The notes under the pieces: generated by a model
Databases searched by the model: none
What the model saw: only the letters and a program-made list of their open reading frames with translations
What the model was told of the DNA's origin: nothing
Origin: Rhizobium leucaenae USDA 9039
GTDB taxonomy: Bacteria; Pseudomonadota; Alphaproteobacteria; Rhizobiales; Rhizobiaceae
Direction of reading: 5' to 3'
DNA length: 64,000 nt
Assembly (NCBI RefSeq): GCF_000426285.1
Contig: NZ_AUFB01000001.1
Location: 310,001 to 374,000 of the forward strand
Position numbers and translations under genes: made by a program
Shown here: piece by piece, positions 18,164-26,748 of the stretch
Numbering within the stretch: the stretch's first letter is position 1
Layout of the letters: every line of letters starts with the position of its first letter

Positions 18164-18240
18164 TCGACGGTCTCCTCCTCCTGCGTGAAGCGGGCATAGA
18201 CTACGGCGAAGAACGGGCCGATGGCCAGTCTCAAAATGGC
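18160..18240 (-). pseudogene. Remnant: C-terminus of an unidentified protein
   Basis: The frame ending at 18160 encodes LAIGPFFAVVYARFTQEEETVE, a hydrophobic stretch followed by an acidic tail, as at the end of many membrane proteins. It has no start of its own after the MFS gene. The stop overlaps the next remnant's start (ATGA). Together they look like the junction between two adjacent genes whose bodies were deleted on either side. Family not identified. Confidence 0.35.
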
Positions 18241-18322
18241 AGCGATTTTTTGGGCTTGTCCCCCGCGGGAAGCCTTGCGGCGAGACGTTCGGCGGGGCAG
18301 CAAACTACCCCGCCGCTATTGC

Positions 18323-19519
18323 TCAGTGCCTCGGTATCCGCGGCAGGAAGATCGTAAACAGACCGAGCAGAGGCAGATACGAGCAGACCGTGTAGACGAA
18401 GGAAATGCCGTGCGTATCGGCAAAATCGCCGAGGAACGCCGCACCAAGTCCGCCTGCCCCGAAGGCGAAGCCGAAGAAGATGCCGCCGATCAGACCGACG
18501 CGGCCGGGGATCAATTCCTGCGCGAAGACCACGATCGCCGGGAAGGCCGAAGCAAATACCAGTCCGATCACCACCGTCAGGACGCAGGTCCAGAACAGGT
18601 TCGCATAGGGCATCATCAGCGCGAAGGGAATAACGCCGAGGATCGAGAACCATATCACGAAGCGCGCTCCGAGACGGTCCCCGACCGGGCCGCCCATGAT
18701 CGTTCCGACCGCGACCGAGCCGAGGAAAAGGAACAGCATCAATTGCGCATCGCGAACGTCGAGATGGAACTTGTCGATGACGTAGAAGGTGAAATAGCTG
18801 GATATGCTCGCCATATACACATTCTTCGTTGCCGTCAGAAGGATGAGGATAGCAAGCGCCCAGACGGCCTTGTTGCGCGCTATCGGCAAGGCGCGGCTCG
18901 GAGCCGGACGCGCGGCATGCTGGCGGCGATGGCTGACGTACCAAGTGCCGACCCAGCTCAGGACGATGAAGCCGATCACCGCGAGAACCGCCAGCCAGGC
19001 GACGCTCGACTGGCCGTGCTGGAGCACGAAGAAGGCAGCGATCAGCGGCCCGATGGCAGAGCCGGCATTGCCGCCGAGCTGGAAGAGCGACTGCGCCAGG
19101 CCATGGCGACCGCCGGAGGCCAGTCGCGCGACGCGCGAGGCTTCCGGATGGAACACCGCGGACCCAAAACCGATGAGGCTCGCCGCGACCATCAGCATAC
19201 CGAAGCTGCCGGCATAGCCGAGCAGCACCAGCCCTGAAAACGTGCTGACCATGCCGACCGGCAGGGAATAGGGCATGGGCCATTTGTCGGTGACGATGCC
19301 GACGACCGGCTGCAACAGCGACGCCGTGATCTGGAACGTCATCGTCAGAAGACCGATCTGAACGAAATCGAGCGCATAGTTCTCGCGGAACATCGGGTAG
19401 AGCGACGTCAGCAGCGATTGCATGATGTCGTTCAGAAGATGGCAGACGCTGACCGCCACGACGATTGAAATTGTCGTCTTCTCAAATCGGGCTTGCGCGC
19501 CCGAAAATGCCGCAACCAT
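18323..19519 (-). CDS. MFS exporter, Fsr (fosmidomycin-resistance) type
   Basis: 398 residues with about 12 hydrophobic helices. The start (VSVCHLLNDIMQSLLTSLYPMFRENYALDF) and GFGSAVFHPEASRVARLASGGRHG with SLFQLGGNAG are diagnostic of the Fsr branch of the major facilitator superfamily, which exports fosmidomycin-like and other small toxic compounds by proton antiport. It is divergent from an AraC regulator, a pairing often seen for inducible efflux. The substrate here is unknown. Confidence 0.88.
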   Translation of the reverse strand: MVAAFSGAQARFEKTTISIVVAVSVCHLLNDIMQSLLTSLYPMFRENYALDFVQIGLLTMTFQITASLLQPVVGIVTDKWPMPYSLPVGMVSTFSGLVLLGYAGSFGMLMVAASLIGFGSAVFHPEASRVARLASGGRHGLAQSLFQLGGNAGSAIGPLIAAFFVLQHGQSSVAWLAVLAVIGFIVLSWVGTWYVSHRRQHAARPAPSRALPIARNKAVWALAILILLTATKNVYMASISSYFTFYVIDKFHLDVRDAQLMLFLFLGSVAVGTIMGGPVGDRLGARFVIWFSILGVIPFALMMPYANLFWTCVLTVVIGLVFASAFPAIVVFAQELIPGRVGLIGGIFFGFAFGAGGLGAAFLGDFADTHGISFVYTVCSYLPLLGLFTIFLPRIPRH

Positions 19520-19636
19520 TGAGGATTCCTTCCTGGGCCGGCCGTTTTTCAGCCATGCTGTTCAATCAGCCTTTTACACGGCTTGCAGGTGACCTTCTTT
19601 CGTGTTTTGGTCCAGTTCTTTCGCGATCGGGCCAAA

Positions 19637-20467
19637 ATGGAAAAGCTCTCTCAAAAGCTGCTGGCGACACTGGAACGGGACCACGAGCAAAATATGCTCT
19701 GGATGGAGGGATCGAATGCCGGCGTGCTCGTCAACAGCTCCGAGCCGCCGCAGGGCTATACTGTTCCCTGGCATCATCATCGCCGCACACAGTTGCTCTG
19801 CGTTTTCTCTGGTGTCGTCCTGATCCTGACGACGCGCGGCCGCTTGATGGTGCCGCCCGGCCATGCTTTGTTCATTCCCGTCGGCCTGGAACACTCCGTC
19901 GAGATGCTGAGCGATGTCAGCATAAAATCGGTCTACGTTATGCCGAGCGATCCGACGCCATCGGCAGAAGCGCCGCGTGTCGTCGAAGTGACGGATCTCG
20001 CGCGCAGTCTGCTGCTTGAAGCCATTCGGCTGCGGGAAGCGCCCCTCGGAAATCGCAAGGCCGAACTTGTCCTATCTCTCCTCATGGAGGAGATTTCGAC
20101 GCTCGAGGAACGCCCGCTCGGCCTGCCCTTCCCCTCCGACCGGCGGCTCGCGGCGCTCTGCCGCGACTATCTGGCGAACCCGACGCCGAATGCCCGGCTG
20201 GATAATTGGGCCGAAAAGCTGGCGATAAGCCGCCGGACCTTCACACGGCAGTTTCGCAAGGAGACCGGCATCAGCTTTACCACCTGGCGTCAGCAGGCGA
20301 GCGTCTTCGCATGCCTGCCGCAACTTGCGGAGGGACAGCCGGTGACCAACGTTGCGCTTGAGGCCGGTTATGAGAGCGTCGCAGCCTTCACCACCATGTT
20401 CCGACGTATGCTCGGAACCTCGCCGCGCACCTATATGGTGAACCGCTGGTCTTTCGACCGACCGTAA
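19637..20467 (+). CDS. AraC-family regulator with cupin domain
   Basis: 276 residues from the ATG at 19637; an in-frame TTG at 19583 would add 18 unconserved residues. A cupin sensor half (about 20-105, with PWHHHRRTQLLCVFSG and PPGHALFIPVGLEHSVEM) precedes two AraC helix-turn-helix motifs (about 180-265, with WAEKLAISRRTFTRQFRKETGISF and VTNVALEAGYESVAAFTTMFRRMLGTSP). The layout resembles NimR-type regulators that control a neighbouring MFS exporter, which fits the divergent Fsr-type gene. Confidence 0.85.
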   Translation: MEKLSQKLLATLERDHEQNMLWMEGSNAGVLVNSSEPPQGYTVPWHHHRRTQLLCVFSGVVLILTTRGRLMVPPGHALFIPVGLEHSVEMLSDVSIKSVYVMPSDPTPSAEAPRVVEVTDLARSLLLEAIRLREAPLGNRKAELVLSLLMEEISTLEERPLGLPFPSDRRLAALCRDYLANPTPNARLDNWAEKLAISRRTFTRQFRKETGISFTTWRQQASVFACLPQLAEGQPVTNVALEAGYESVAAFTTMFRRMLGTSPRTYMVNRWSFDRP

Positions 20468-20534
20468 AAATCGCGCAGACATCCGCCCGGCTTACAGCGA
20501 AAGACATTCATCCACGGGCATGATCAAAAAAATT

Positions 20535-20552
20535 TGAGAAAAGCTTTTCCCA
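20535..20552. promoter_or_regulatory. Candidate LacI operator O1
   Basis: TGAGAAAAGCTTTTCCCA, an 18-bp near-perfect palindrome. It matches the perfect copy at 20568 in 16 of 18 positions, with centres 33 bp apart (about three helical turns), as expected for cooperative LacI-family binding. It lies about 60 bp before the likely start of the regulator gene. Confidence 0.65.
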
Positions 20553-20567
20553 TCTTGACTCCTGCCT

Positions 20568-20585
20568 TGAGAAAAGGTTTTCTCA
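20568..20585. promoter_or_regulatory. Candidate LacI operator O2 (perfect palindrome)
   Basis: TGAGAAAAGGTTTTCTCA, with perfect 8-bp arms around a GG centre. It sits 26 bp before the likely CTG start of the LacI gene and probably mediates autoregulation of the whole sugar operon. A longer reading of the regulator from a TTG at 20534 would put both operators inside the coding region, which argues against that start. Confidence 0.68.
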
Positions 20586-20611
20586 GCGCAAATAAGTTCG
20601 GGAGAGGACAT

Positions 20612-21631
20612 CTGGAAAATCAGCGGATCAGAAACGGTCGGGTAACGATTCACGATGTTGCCGCTGCCGCCGGTGTCAGCATTTCGACCGCATCGAAAGC
20701 GTTGAATAATACCGGGCGAATGGGTGACGATACGCGCGAACGGGTCAAGCGTGTCGCGAGCGAGATCGGGTTCCGGCCGAATGCCTTGGCCAAGGGCCTG
20801 CTTAGCAATCGGAGTTTCACCATCGGTCTTTTGACCAACGATACCTACGGCCGTTTCACTCTCCCTGTCATGGCCGGGATTACCGAGGCGCTCGTCGACC
20901 ACGGCGTCTCGGTATTTCTCTGCACGATCGAAGACGATCCTGCGCTCGGAAAGGTTCATGTGGACGCCATGCTGGATAAGAGCGTCGATGGTATCATCGC
21001 ATCGGGAAAGAGGATCGACCGCCGGTTGCCGGTGGATTTGTCCGACCTGCCCGTGCCGGTCGTCTACGCCTTCACGGAGGGGACATCCGATAGTGTTACC
21101 TTCTGCGCCGACGATTTTCAGGGTGCTACGCTTGCCGTCGAATGGCTGCTGGGCCTCGGCCGCCGCCGGATCGCCCATGTTACCGGCCCGGAGAGCTTCG
21201 TTTCGGTGCGCGAGCGCACTAGAGCTTACCACGGCTTGGTCGGCGACGCTCTGCCGGTGATGTACGGTACGTGGTCCGAGGCTTGGGGGCATGAGGCCGT
21301 TGCGAAAATCTGGGATGCGCCCGGGCTGAAGCCGGACGGCATTTTCTGCGGCAACGACCAGATCGCCCGCGCGGTGGTCGACGCCTTGCGGGAGCGCGAC
21401 GTACGCGTGCCGGAGGATGTCTCCGTGGTTGGTTTCGACAATTGGGAGATCGTCGCCGCTCAAACGCGGCCGCCGCTGACGACAGTCGATATGAATCTCA
21501 AGGCTCTCGGTCGAGAGGCTGGGCTGACGGTTCTGGCATTGGCGGAAGGCCGCGCCGTCGAACCGGGAATCAGGACATTGCCGTGCGAATTGGTCGTGCG
21601 GCAGTCGTGTGGGGGAAACCCCGAGCATTAG
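20612..21631 (+). CDS. LacI-family regulator of the arabinoside operon
   Basis: 339 residues if started at the CTG at 20612, which is preceded by GGGAGAGGA at proper spacing; no ATG or GTG exists before the DNA-binding domain. Residues 9-60 hold the helix-turn-helix and hinge (TIHDVAAAAGVSISTASKAL ... NALAKGLLS). The rest is the periplasmic-binding-protein-like sensor domain (FCGNDQIARAVVDAL, VSVVGFDNWE). It is the first gene of the sugar operon, under twin operators, and is probably relieved by an imported arabinose-containing saccharide (inference). Confidence 0.87.
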   Translation: MENQRIRNGRVTIHDVAAAAGVSISTASKALNNTGRMGDDTRERVKRVASEIGFRPNALAKGLLSNRSFTIGLLTNDTYGRFTLPVMAGITEALVDHGVSVFLCTIEDDPALGKVHVDAMLDKSVDGIIASGKRIDRRLPVDLSDLPVPVVYAFTEGTSDSVTFCADDFQGATLAVEWLLGLGRRRIAHVTGPESFVSVRERTRAYHGLVGDALPVMYGTWSEAWGHEAVAKIWDAPGLKPDGIFCGNDQIARAVVDALRERDVRVPEDVSVVGFDNWEIVAAQTRPPLTTVDMNLKALGREAGLTVLALAEGRAVEPGIRTLPCELVVRQSCGGNPEH

Positions 21632-21675
21632 TTGAGGAAGAGGGGCTGAAGAAAGTGCCCCATGGGAGGAGAAAC

Positions 21676-22917
21676 ATGATGAAGCGACTTCTGGCCGCAA
21701 CTGGCCTCATATCCTTATGCCTGATGTCCGGCGCGTCCGCCGCCGAAAACATCACGATGTGGGTGCGTTCCGGCATCGGCGATTCCTTCAAGAAGGTCGT
21801 CGAGGCTTATAATGCCAGCCACGACGACAAGGTCACCATGACCGAGGTGCCCTTCTCCGAGCTCGTGCAGAAATACGCAACCGCGATCGCCGGCGGACAG
21901 GCGCCCGATGCCCTATCGATGGACCTGATCTACACGCCAGCCTTCGCCGCCGCCGGCCAGTTGGAAGACCTGACCGACTGGGCCAAGAGCCTGCCCTATT
22001 TCAACTCGCTCTCACCATCGCATGTGAAGCTCGGCACCTATCAGGATCACATCTACGGTCTGCCACTCTCGGTCGAGACCTCCGTCTTCGCCTGGAACAA
22101 GGACCTCTACAAGAAAGCCGGCCTCGACCCTGACAAGGCGCCGACCACCTGGGACGAGATCACCAGCAATGCCGAGAAGATCCGCGCGCTCGGCGGCGAT
22201 ACCTACGGCTTCTATTTCTCCGGCGGCGGCTGCGGCGGCTGCATGATCTTCACCTTCACGCCGCTCGTCTGGGGTGCAGGCGCCGACATTCTCTCGGCCG
22301 ACGGCAAGAAAGCGACACTCGATACGCCGCAGATGCGCAAGGCAGTCGATATCTACCGCAGCATGGTCAAGAAGGATCTGGTACCGGCGGGTGCCGCCAG
22401 TGACACCGGCGCCAACTTCCTGAGCATCAGTAACGGCAAGATCGGCCAGCAGAGCATCGGCGCCTTCTCGATCGGCACGCTGATCACGCAATATCCCGAT
22501 ATCCATTTCGGCGTGACGCTGATCCCCGGCGTCGACGGCAAGCCCTCCTCCTTTGCCGGCGGCGATAACTTCGTCATCACCAAGGGCACCAAGAAGCTCG
22601 ACGCGGTGAAGAAGTTCCTTGAATATACCTACTCGCTGGATGGTCAGAAGATCATGGCGAAATACGGCAGTCTGCCGACCCGCGGCGATATTGCCGACCA
22701 GGTGCTTCAAGGTCTCGATCCGCGCATGCAGGTGGGCCTGAAAGCCATCTCCATCGCAAAGACGCCCTATACGCTGCAGTTCAACGACCTGATCAACAGC
22801 GCCAACGGTCCATGGGCCGGCTTCACCAACGCTGCAATCTTTGGAGACAACGTCGACTCGGCTTTCTCCAATGCTCAATCGGAAATGCAGTCGATCATCG
22901 ACAACGCACAGCAGTAA
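21676..22917 (+). CDS. Sugar ABC transporter substrate-binding protein, family 1
   Basis: 413 residues from the ATG at 21676, with an AGGAG site. Signal peptide of about 22 residues ending GASA-AEN. The mature part has the family 1 pattern (FSELVQKYATAIAGGQAPDALSMD, YGLPLSVETSVFAWNKDLYKKAGLDPDKAPTTWDE). It should deliver a mono- or oligosaccharide to the two permeases that follow. An unusual GGGCGGC cysteine pair occurs mid-protein and may form a disulfide. Substrate inferred only from the GH127 gene in the operon. Confidence 0.9.
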   Translation: MMKRLLAATGLISLCLMSGASAAENITMWVRSGIGDSFKKVVEAYNASHDDKVTMTEVPFSELVQKYATAIAGGQAPDALSMDLIYTPAFAAAGQLEDLTDWAKSLPYFNSLSPSHVKLGTYQDHIYGLPLSVETSVFAWNKDLYKKAGLDPDKAPTTWDEITSNAEKIRALGGDTYGFYFSGGGCGGCMIFTFTPLVWGAGADILSADGKKATLDTPQMRKAVDIYRSMVKKDLVPAGAASDTGANFLSISNGKIGQQSIGAFSIGTLITQYPDIHFGVTLIPGVDGKPSSFAGGDNFVITKGTKKLDAVKKFLEYTYSLDGQKIMAKYGSLPTRGDIADQVLQGLDPRMQVGLKAISIAKTPYTLQFNDLINSANGPWAGFTNAAIFGDNVDSAFSNAQSEMQSIIDNAQQ

Positions 22918-22930
22918 TAATCCATCAAAG

Positions 22931-22953
22931 ACCGGGAGGCCTGGCCTCCCGGT
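22931..22953 (+). promoter_or_regulatory. Intercistronic hairpin after the binding-protein gene
   Basis: Perfect 9-bp GC-rich stem with 5-base loop, 13 bases after the stop of the binding protein and 30 before the first permease. No T-tract. Such hairpins commonly protect the upstream mRNA or attenuate, so that binding protein outnumbers permease. Confidence 0.55.
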
Positions 22954-22982
22954 CCTCCCCACCAAAACATCAGGAGCATTCC

Positions 22983-23900
22983 ATGGCTGGTCCCGAAGCT
23001 ATCGGAGCACTGCGTCGTCGAAAGCGGCGGCGACATGCCGGTTGGCACGGATTTCTCTACATCGCGCCGGCCATGGCGCTGGTCCTCGTCTTCTTTGTCC
23101 TGCCCGTGCTTTTTACCGGCTGGATGAGCCTGCACAACTGGCCGTTGCTCGGCAATCCGCGCTGGATCGGTTTCGGCAACTATACAAGAATGGTGTCGGA
23201 CGCTCGCTTCATGGCGGCATTGCGCTTCACCGCCTATTATACAGTAATCGTCACCATCGTCATTTTCGCGGTCGCCTTTCCCCTGGCGCTCTACGTCGAA
23301 AAGCAGCGGCGCCTCGTCGGCTTTTACCGCACCATCATCTTCCTGCCCGTCGTCGTGGGGCTCGCGACCGCCTCGCTTCTCTGGGTCTGGCTCGTCAATG
23401 TCGATAGCGGCTTTTTCGTACCGGCAGCTCAGGCGCTTGGGCTGATCGACCGCAGGCCGAACCTGCTTGCCGACTTCGACACCGCCTTTGCCACGATCGT
23501 CGTGATGGTGGTCTGGAAGATTGCCGGCTTTACCATGATCATCCTGCTCACCGGCCTGCAGGCCATCCCGTCCGAGCTGACGGAGGCCGCTCGCATCGAT
23601 GGCGCCAAGCGCTGGCAGCGCTTCCGCTTCCTGACCCTGCCGCTGATGCGCCGGACAATTGCGCTCGCCTTGATCATCTCGATCACCGGCTCGGTGCTTG
23701 CCTTCGACCAGTTCTACATCATGACCAGCGGCGGACCGCAAAACCAGATGATCTCGGTGGTCTACTACATCTTCAACCAGTCCTTCGTGTCCTTCAATCT
23801 CGGCTATGGCGCGGCACTATCGATCGCCCTTCTCGTCATTCTCGTATTGATCAGCATCGTCCAACTCTGGCTGCTGCGCGTCGGGGAGGACCGCCCATGA
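22983..23900 (+). CDS. Sugar ABC permease, MalF type
   Basis: 305 residues from the ATG at 22983 with a CAGGAG site. A basic N-terminus (RRRKRRRHAGWHG) is followed by six predicted helices and the EAA loop ELTEAARIDGAKRWQRFRFLTLPLM, which docks the ATPase. It overlaps the next permease by 4 bp (ATGA), so the two are translationally coupled and form the channel. Confidence 0.92.
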   Translation: MAGPEAIGALRRRKRRRHAGWHGFLYIAPAMALVLVFFVLPVLFTGWMSLHNWPLLGNPRWIGFGNYTRMVSDARFMAALRFTAYYTVIVTIVIFAVAFPLALYVEKQRRLVGFYRTIIFLPVVVGLATASLLWVWLVNVDSGFFVPAAQALGLIDRRPNLLADFDTAFATIVVMVVWKIAGFTMIILLTGLQAIPSELTEAARIDGAKRWQRFRFLTLPLMRRTIALALIISITGSVLAFDQFYIMTSGGPQNQMISVVYYIFNQSFVSFNLGYGAALSIALLVILVLISIVQLWLLRVGEDRP

Positions 23901-24790
23901 GCATCACCAACATGAGCACCACGAACGTCAGAACCGCAAAAGAGCGCCGCGCCCAGCGGAAAATGTGGAGTGCCGTCAGCTATCACGGCGTCGGCGTCAT
24001 CATCGTCATCTTCTTCTTCGCGCCCTTTGCCATCGCGCTGCTGTCATCGTTCCGGCACGGCACGGAAGCGAGCCTTCCGCCTCTGCCACCCTGGCCGACA
24101 TCGGGCTTCAGCTTCGATGCCTATCGTGCCCTCGATGGTTTCGGCGCCGGCGTCGTGCAGCATACGCTGAACTCGCTCTTCGTTTCGGTGACGACGGTCA
24201 TCCTGACGGTCATGGTCAGCCTGCTCGCTGGTTATGGTTTTTCCCGCTACCAGTTCCCGTTCAAGGGCGCCTTCTTCATCCTGATCATCGCAACGCTGAT
24301 GATCCCGTTCCAGTCGATCCTGACGCCGCTCTTCATCATCCTGGCAAGGCTCGGCCTCAACAATTCGCTGCTCGGGCTGACGCTGGTCTATGTCACGCTT
24401 CAGCTACCCTTCTCGGTCTTCATGATGCGCAACGCCTTCGACGCGGTGCCGAAGGAGATCGAGGAAGCCGCCCGCATCGACGGCGCACGCGACCTCAAAC
24501 TTTTGTTCCGCGTTCTCTTCCCGCTGGTGCTGCCGGGTGTGGCAACCGTTGCCATCTTCGCCTTCCTCAACGCCTGGAACGAGTTCCTGGCAGCGCTGGT
24601 GCTGCTTTCGAGCAATGAAAAATTCACGCTGCCGGTACTGATGATCGCGGTTCGCACCGGGCGGCTCGGCGCCGTCAACTGGGGCGCGGTCCAGGCCGGC
24701 ATCGCCGTCATGACCATACCCTGCGTCATCGTCTTCCTGCTTCTGCAACGCTATTACATGCGCGGTCTGATGGCCGGCGCGGTGAAATGA
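23897..24790 (+). CDS. Sugar ABC permease, MalG type
   Basis: 297 residues, six predicted helices, EAA loop EIEEAARIDGARDLKLLFRVLFPL, and the usual C-terminal LLQRYYMRGLMAGAVK. Second half of the permease dimer. Confidence 0.92.
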   Translation: MSITNMSTTNVRTAKERRAQRKMWSAVSYHGVGVIIVIFFFAPFAIALLSSFRHGTEASLPPLPPWPTSGFSFDAYRALDGFGAGVVQHTLNSLFVSVTTVILTVMVSLLAGYGFSRYQFPFKGAFFILIIATLMIPFQSILTPLFIILARLGLNNSLLGLTLVYVTLQLPFSVFMMRNAFDAVPKEIEEAARIDGARDLKLLFRVLFPLVLPGVATVAIFAFLNAWNEFLAALVLLSSNEKFTLPVLMIAVRTGRLGAVNWGAVQAGIAVMTIPCVIVFLLLQRYYMRGLMAGAVK

Positions 24791-24806
24791 ACCTCAAACG
24801 AAACGG

Positions 24807-26747
24807 ATGAAAGCCATGTCAGACAAGCAAAATCGCCAGTTCCGCCCCCTGCCCGTTCCGAATGTCGAACTTCACGGCCTTTTCGGTGCCCGGCAGGATG
24901 CAATCTGCAATTCGACGGCCGCCACCCTGCTCGACCGTTGCGTCGAGGCCGGCATGGTCAGGGCAATCGACGTCGACCTGCCGAGCCCCGGCATTATCCT
25001 TCCGCTGCAGACTTGGTCGGGTTCGACGCAGATGTTCTGGGACAGCGATCTCGGCAAGTCGATCGAGACCATCGCCTATACGCTCTATCGCCGCCCGAAT
25101 CCGGAGCTCGAAGCTCGCGCCGACGCGATCATCGACATGTATGAAAAGCTGCAGCAAGAGGATGGCTATTTGAACGCCTGGTTCCAGCGCGTTCAGCCGG
25201 GCCGCCGCTGGACCAACCTGCGCGATCATCACGAGCTCTACTGCGCCGGACACCTGATCGAGGCTGCGGTCGCCTATTATCAGGCGACCGGAAAACGCAA
25301 GCTGCTCGACATCATGAGCCGCTTTGCCGATTACATGATCACCGTTTTCGGCCATGGCGAAGGTCAGCTTCGGGGCTATTGTGGCCATGAAGAGGTTGAG
25401 CTGGCGCTGGTCAAGCTCGGTCGCGTCACCGGTGAGAAGAAATATCTCGACCTTGCCAAATATTTTGTCGACGAGCGTGGCCAGGAGCCGCATTTCTTCA
25501 CTGAAGAAGCACTGCGCGATGGCCGCGATCCGGCAAAATTCGTGCAGAAGACCTATGAATACAATCAGGCTCACGAGCCGGTTCGGGAGCAGAAGAAGGT
25601 GGTCGGCCATGCGGTGCGCGCCATGTATCTCTATTCCGGCATGGCCGATATTGCGACCGAATATAACGACGACAGCCTGACGTCGGCGCTGGAGACGCTG
25701 TGGGACGATCTGACCACCAAGCAGATGTATGTCACCGGCGGCATTGGGCCGGCCGCTTCCAACGAAGGCTTCACCGACTATTACGACCTGCCGAACGAAA
25801 GCGCCTATGCCGAAACCTGCGCCTCGGTCGGCCTCGTCTTCTGGGCGAATCGCATGCTTGGCCGTGGGCCGAACCGGCGTTATGCCGACATAATGGAACA
25901 GGCGCTCTATAATGGTGCGATGGCTGGACTATCGCTCGACGGCAAAACCTTCTTCTACGAAAACCCGCTGGAAAGCGCCGGCAAGCATCACCGCTGGACG
26001 TGGCACAATTGCCCCTGCTGCCCGCCGAATATCGCCCGCCTGCTCGCTTCGGTCGGTTCCTACATGTATGCGGCTGCCGACAATGAAATCGCGGTCCATC
26101 TCTATGGCGAGAGCAAGGCACGCGTGCCACTCGCAAGCGGCGTAACGGTCGAGCTGTCTCAGGAAACGAACTACCCTTGGAACGGCGCGATCCATTTCGG
26201 GGTCAATCCGGACCGTGGCGCCCGCTTCACCCTGTCGCTGCGCATTCCTGAATGGGCGGATGGCGCAACGCTTGCCATCAATGGCGCTTCCGTCGATCTC
26301 TCCTCTATCACCGTCGATGGCTATGCTCGCGTCGAGCGTGAGTGGCAGAGCGGCGATAAGGTCGATCTCAACATTCCGCTGATCCCGCGTACGCTGTTCG
26401 CCAATCCCAAAGTGCGCCAGGATACAGGACGCGCGGCGCTGATGCGCGGGCCTCTGGTCTATTGCGTCGAGACCACCGATAATGGCCGTGATCTCAACGG
26501 CATCTCGCTTGCCGGAAACCTCGCCGCAGCGCAGACAACGGAAATTGCCGCACTGGAGGGCGCAGTCGCACTCGATATTCCGGTGAACCGCGATGAGGCG
26601 GACTGGGGATCGGATCTCTATCGAACGGCGCCGCCGAAGAGCCGCGCCGCCACCGCCCGCTTTGTTCCCTATCATCTGTGGGATAATCGCGAGCCGGGTG
26701 AGATGCTCGTCTGGGTCCGCGCTGGCCAGACGCAACACGGAGCCTGA
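24807..26747 (+). CDS. GH127 beta-L-arabinofuranosidase (DUF1680)
   Basis: 646 residues; a second ATG at 24816 is also possible. The catalytic zinc/cysteine site of GH127 is visible: Glu336-x-Cys338 in YAETCASVG and Cys404-Cys405 in PCCPPNIARLLAS, with the same spacing as in characterised HypBA1. TGGIGP and the NESAYAETC block are also typical. The family releases beta-L-arabinofuranose, for example from arabinosylated hydroxyproline of plant cell-wall glycoproteins. No signal peptide, so it acts on imported oligosaccharides or glycopeptides. It sits between permease and ATPase genes in one operon. Confidence 0.9.
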   Translation: MKAMSDKQNRQFRPLPVPNVELHGLFGARQDAICNSTAATLLDRCVEAGMVRAIDVDLPSPGIILPLQTWSGSTQMFWDSDLGKSIETIAYTLYRRPNPELEARADAIIDMYEKLQQEDGYLNAWFQRVQPGRRWTNLRDHHELYCAGHLIEAAVAYYQATGKRKLLDIMSRFADYMITVFGHGEGQLRGYCGHEEVELALVKLGRVTGEKKYLDLAKYFVDERGQEPHFFTEEALRDGRDPAKFVQKTYEYNQAHEPVREQKKVVGHAVRAMYLYSGMADIATEYNDDSLTSALETLWDDLTTKQMYVTGGIGPAASNEGFTDYYDLPNESAYAETCASVGLVFWANRMLGRGPNRRYADIMEQALYNGAMAGLSLDGKTFFYENPLESAGKHHRWTWHNCPCCPPNIARLLASVGSYMYAAADNEIAVHLYGESKARVPLASGVTVELSQETNYPWNGAIHFGVNPDRGARFTLSLRIPEWADGATLAINGASVDLSSITVDGYARVEREWQSGDKVDLNIPLIPRTLFANPKVRQDTGRAALMRGPLVYCVETTDNGRDLNGISLAGNLAAAQTTEIAALEGAVALDIPVNRDEADWGSDLYRTAPPKSRAATARFVPYHLWDNREPGEMLVWVRAGQTQHGA

Positions 26748-26748
26748 T

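Noticed and set aside
20492-21700. A 402-codon minus-strand frame opposite the LacI gene
   Set aside because: No domain recognised; it covers the operators and the LacI helix-turn-helix on the other strand.
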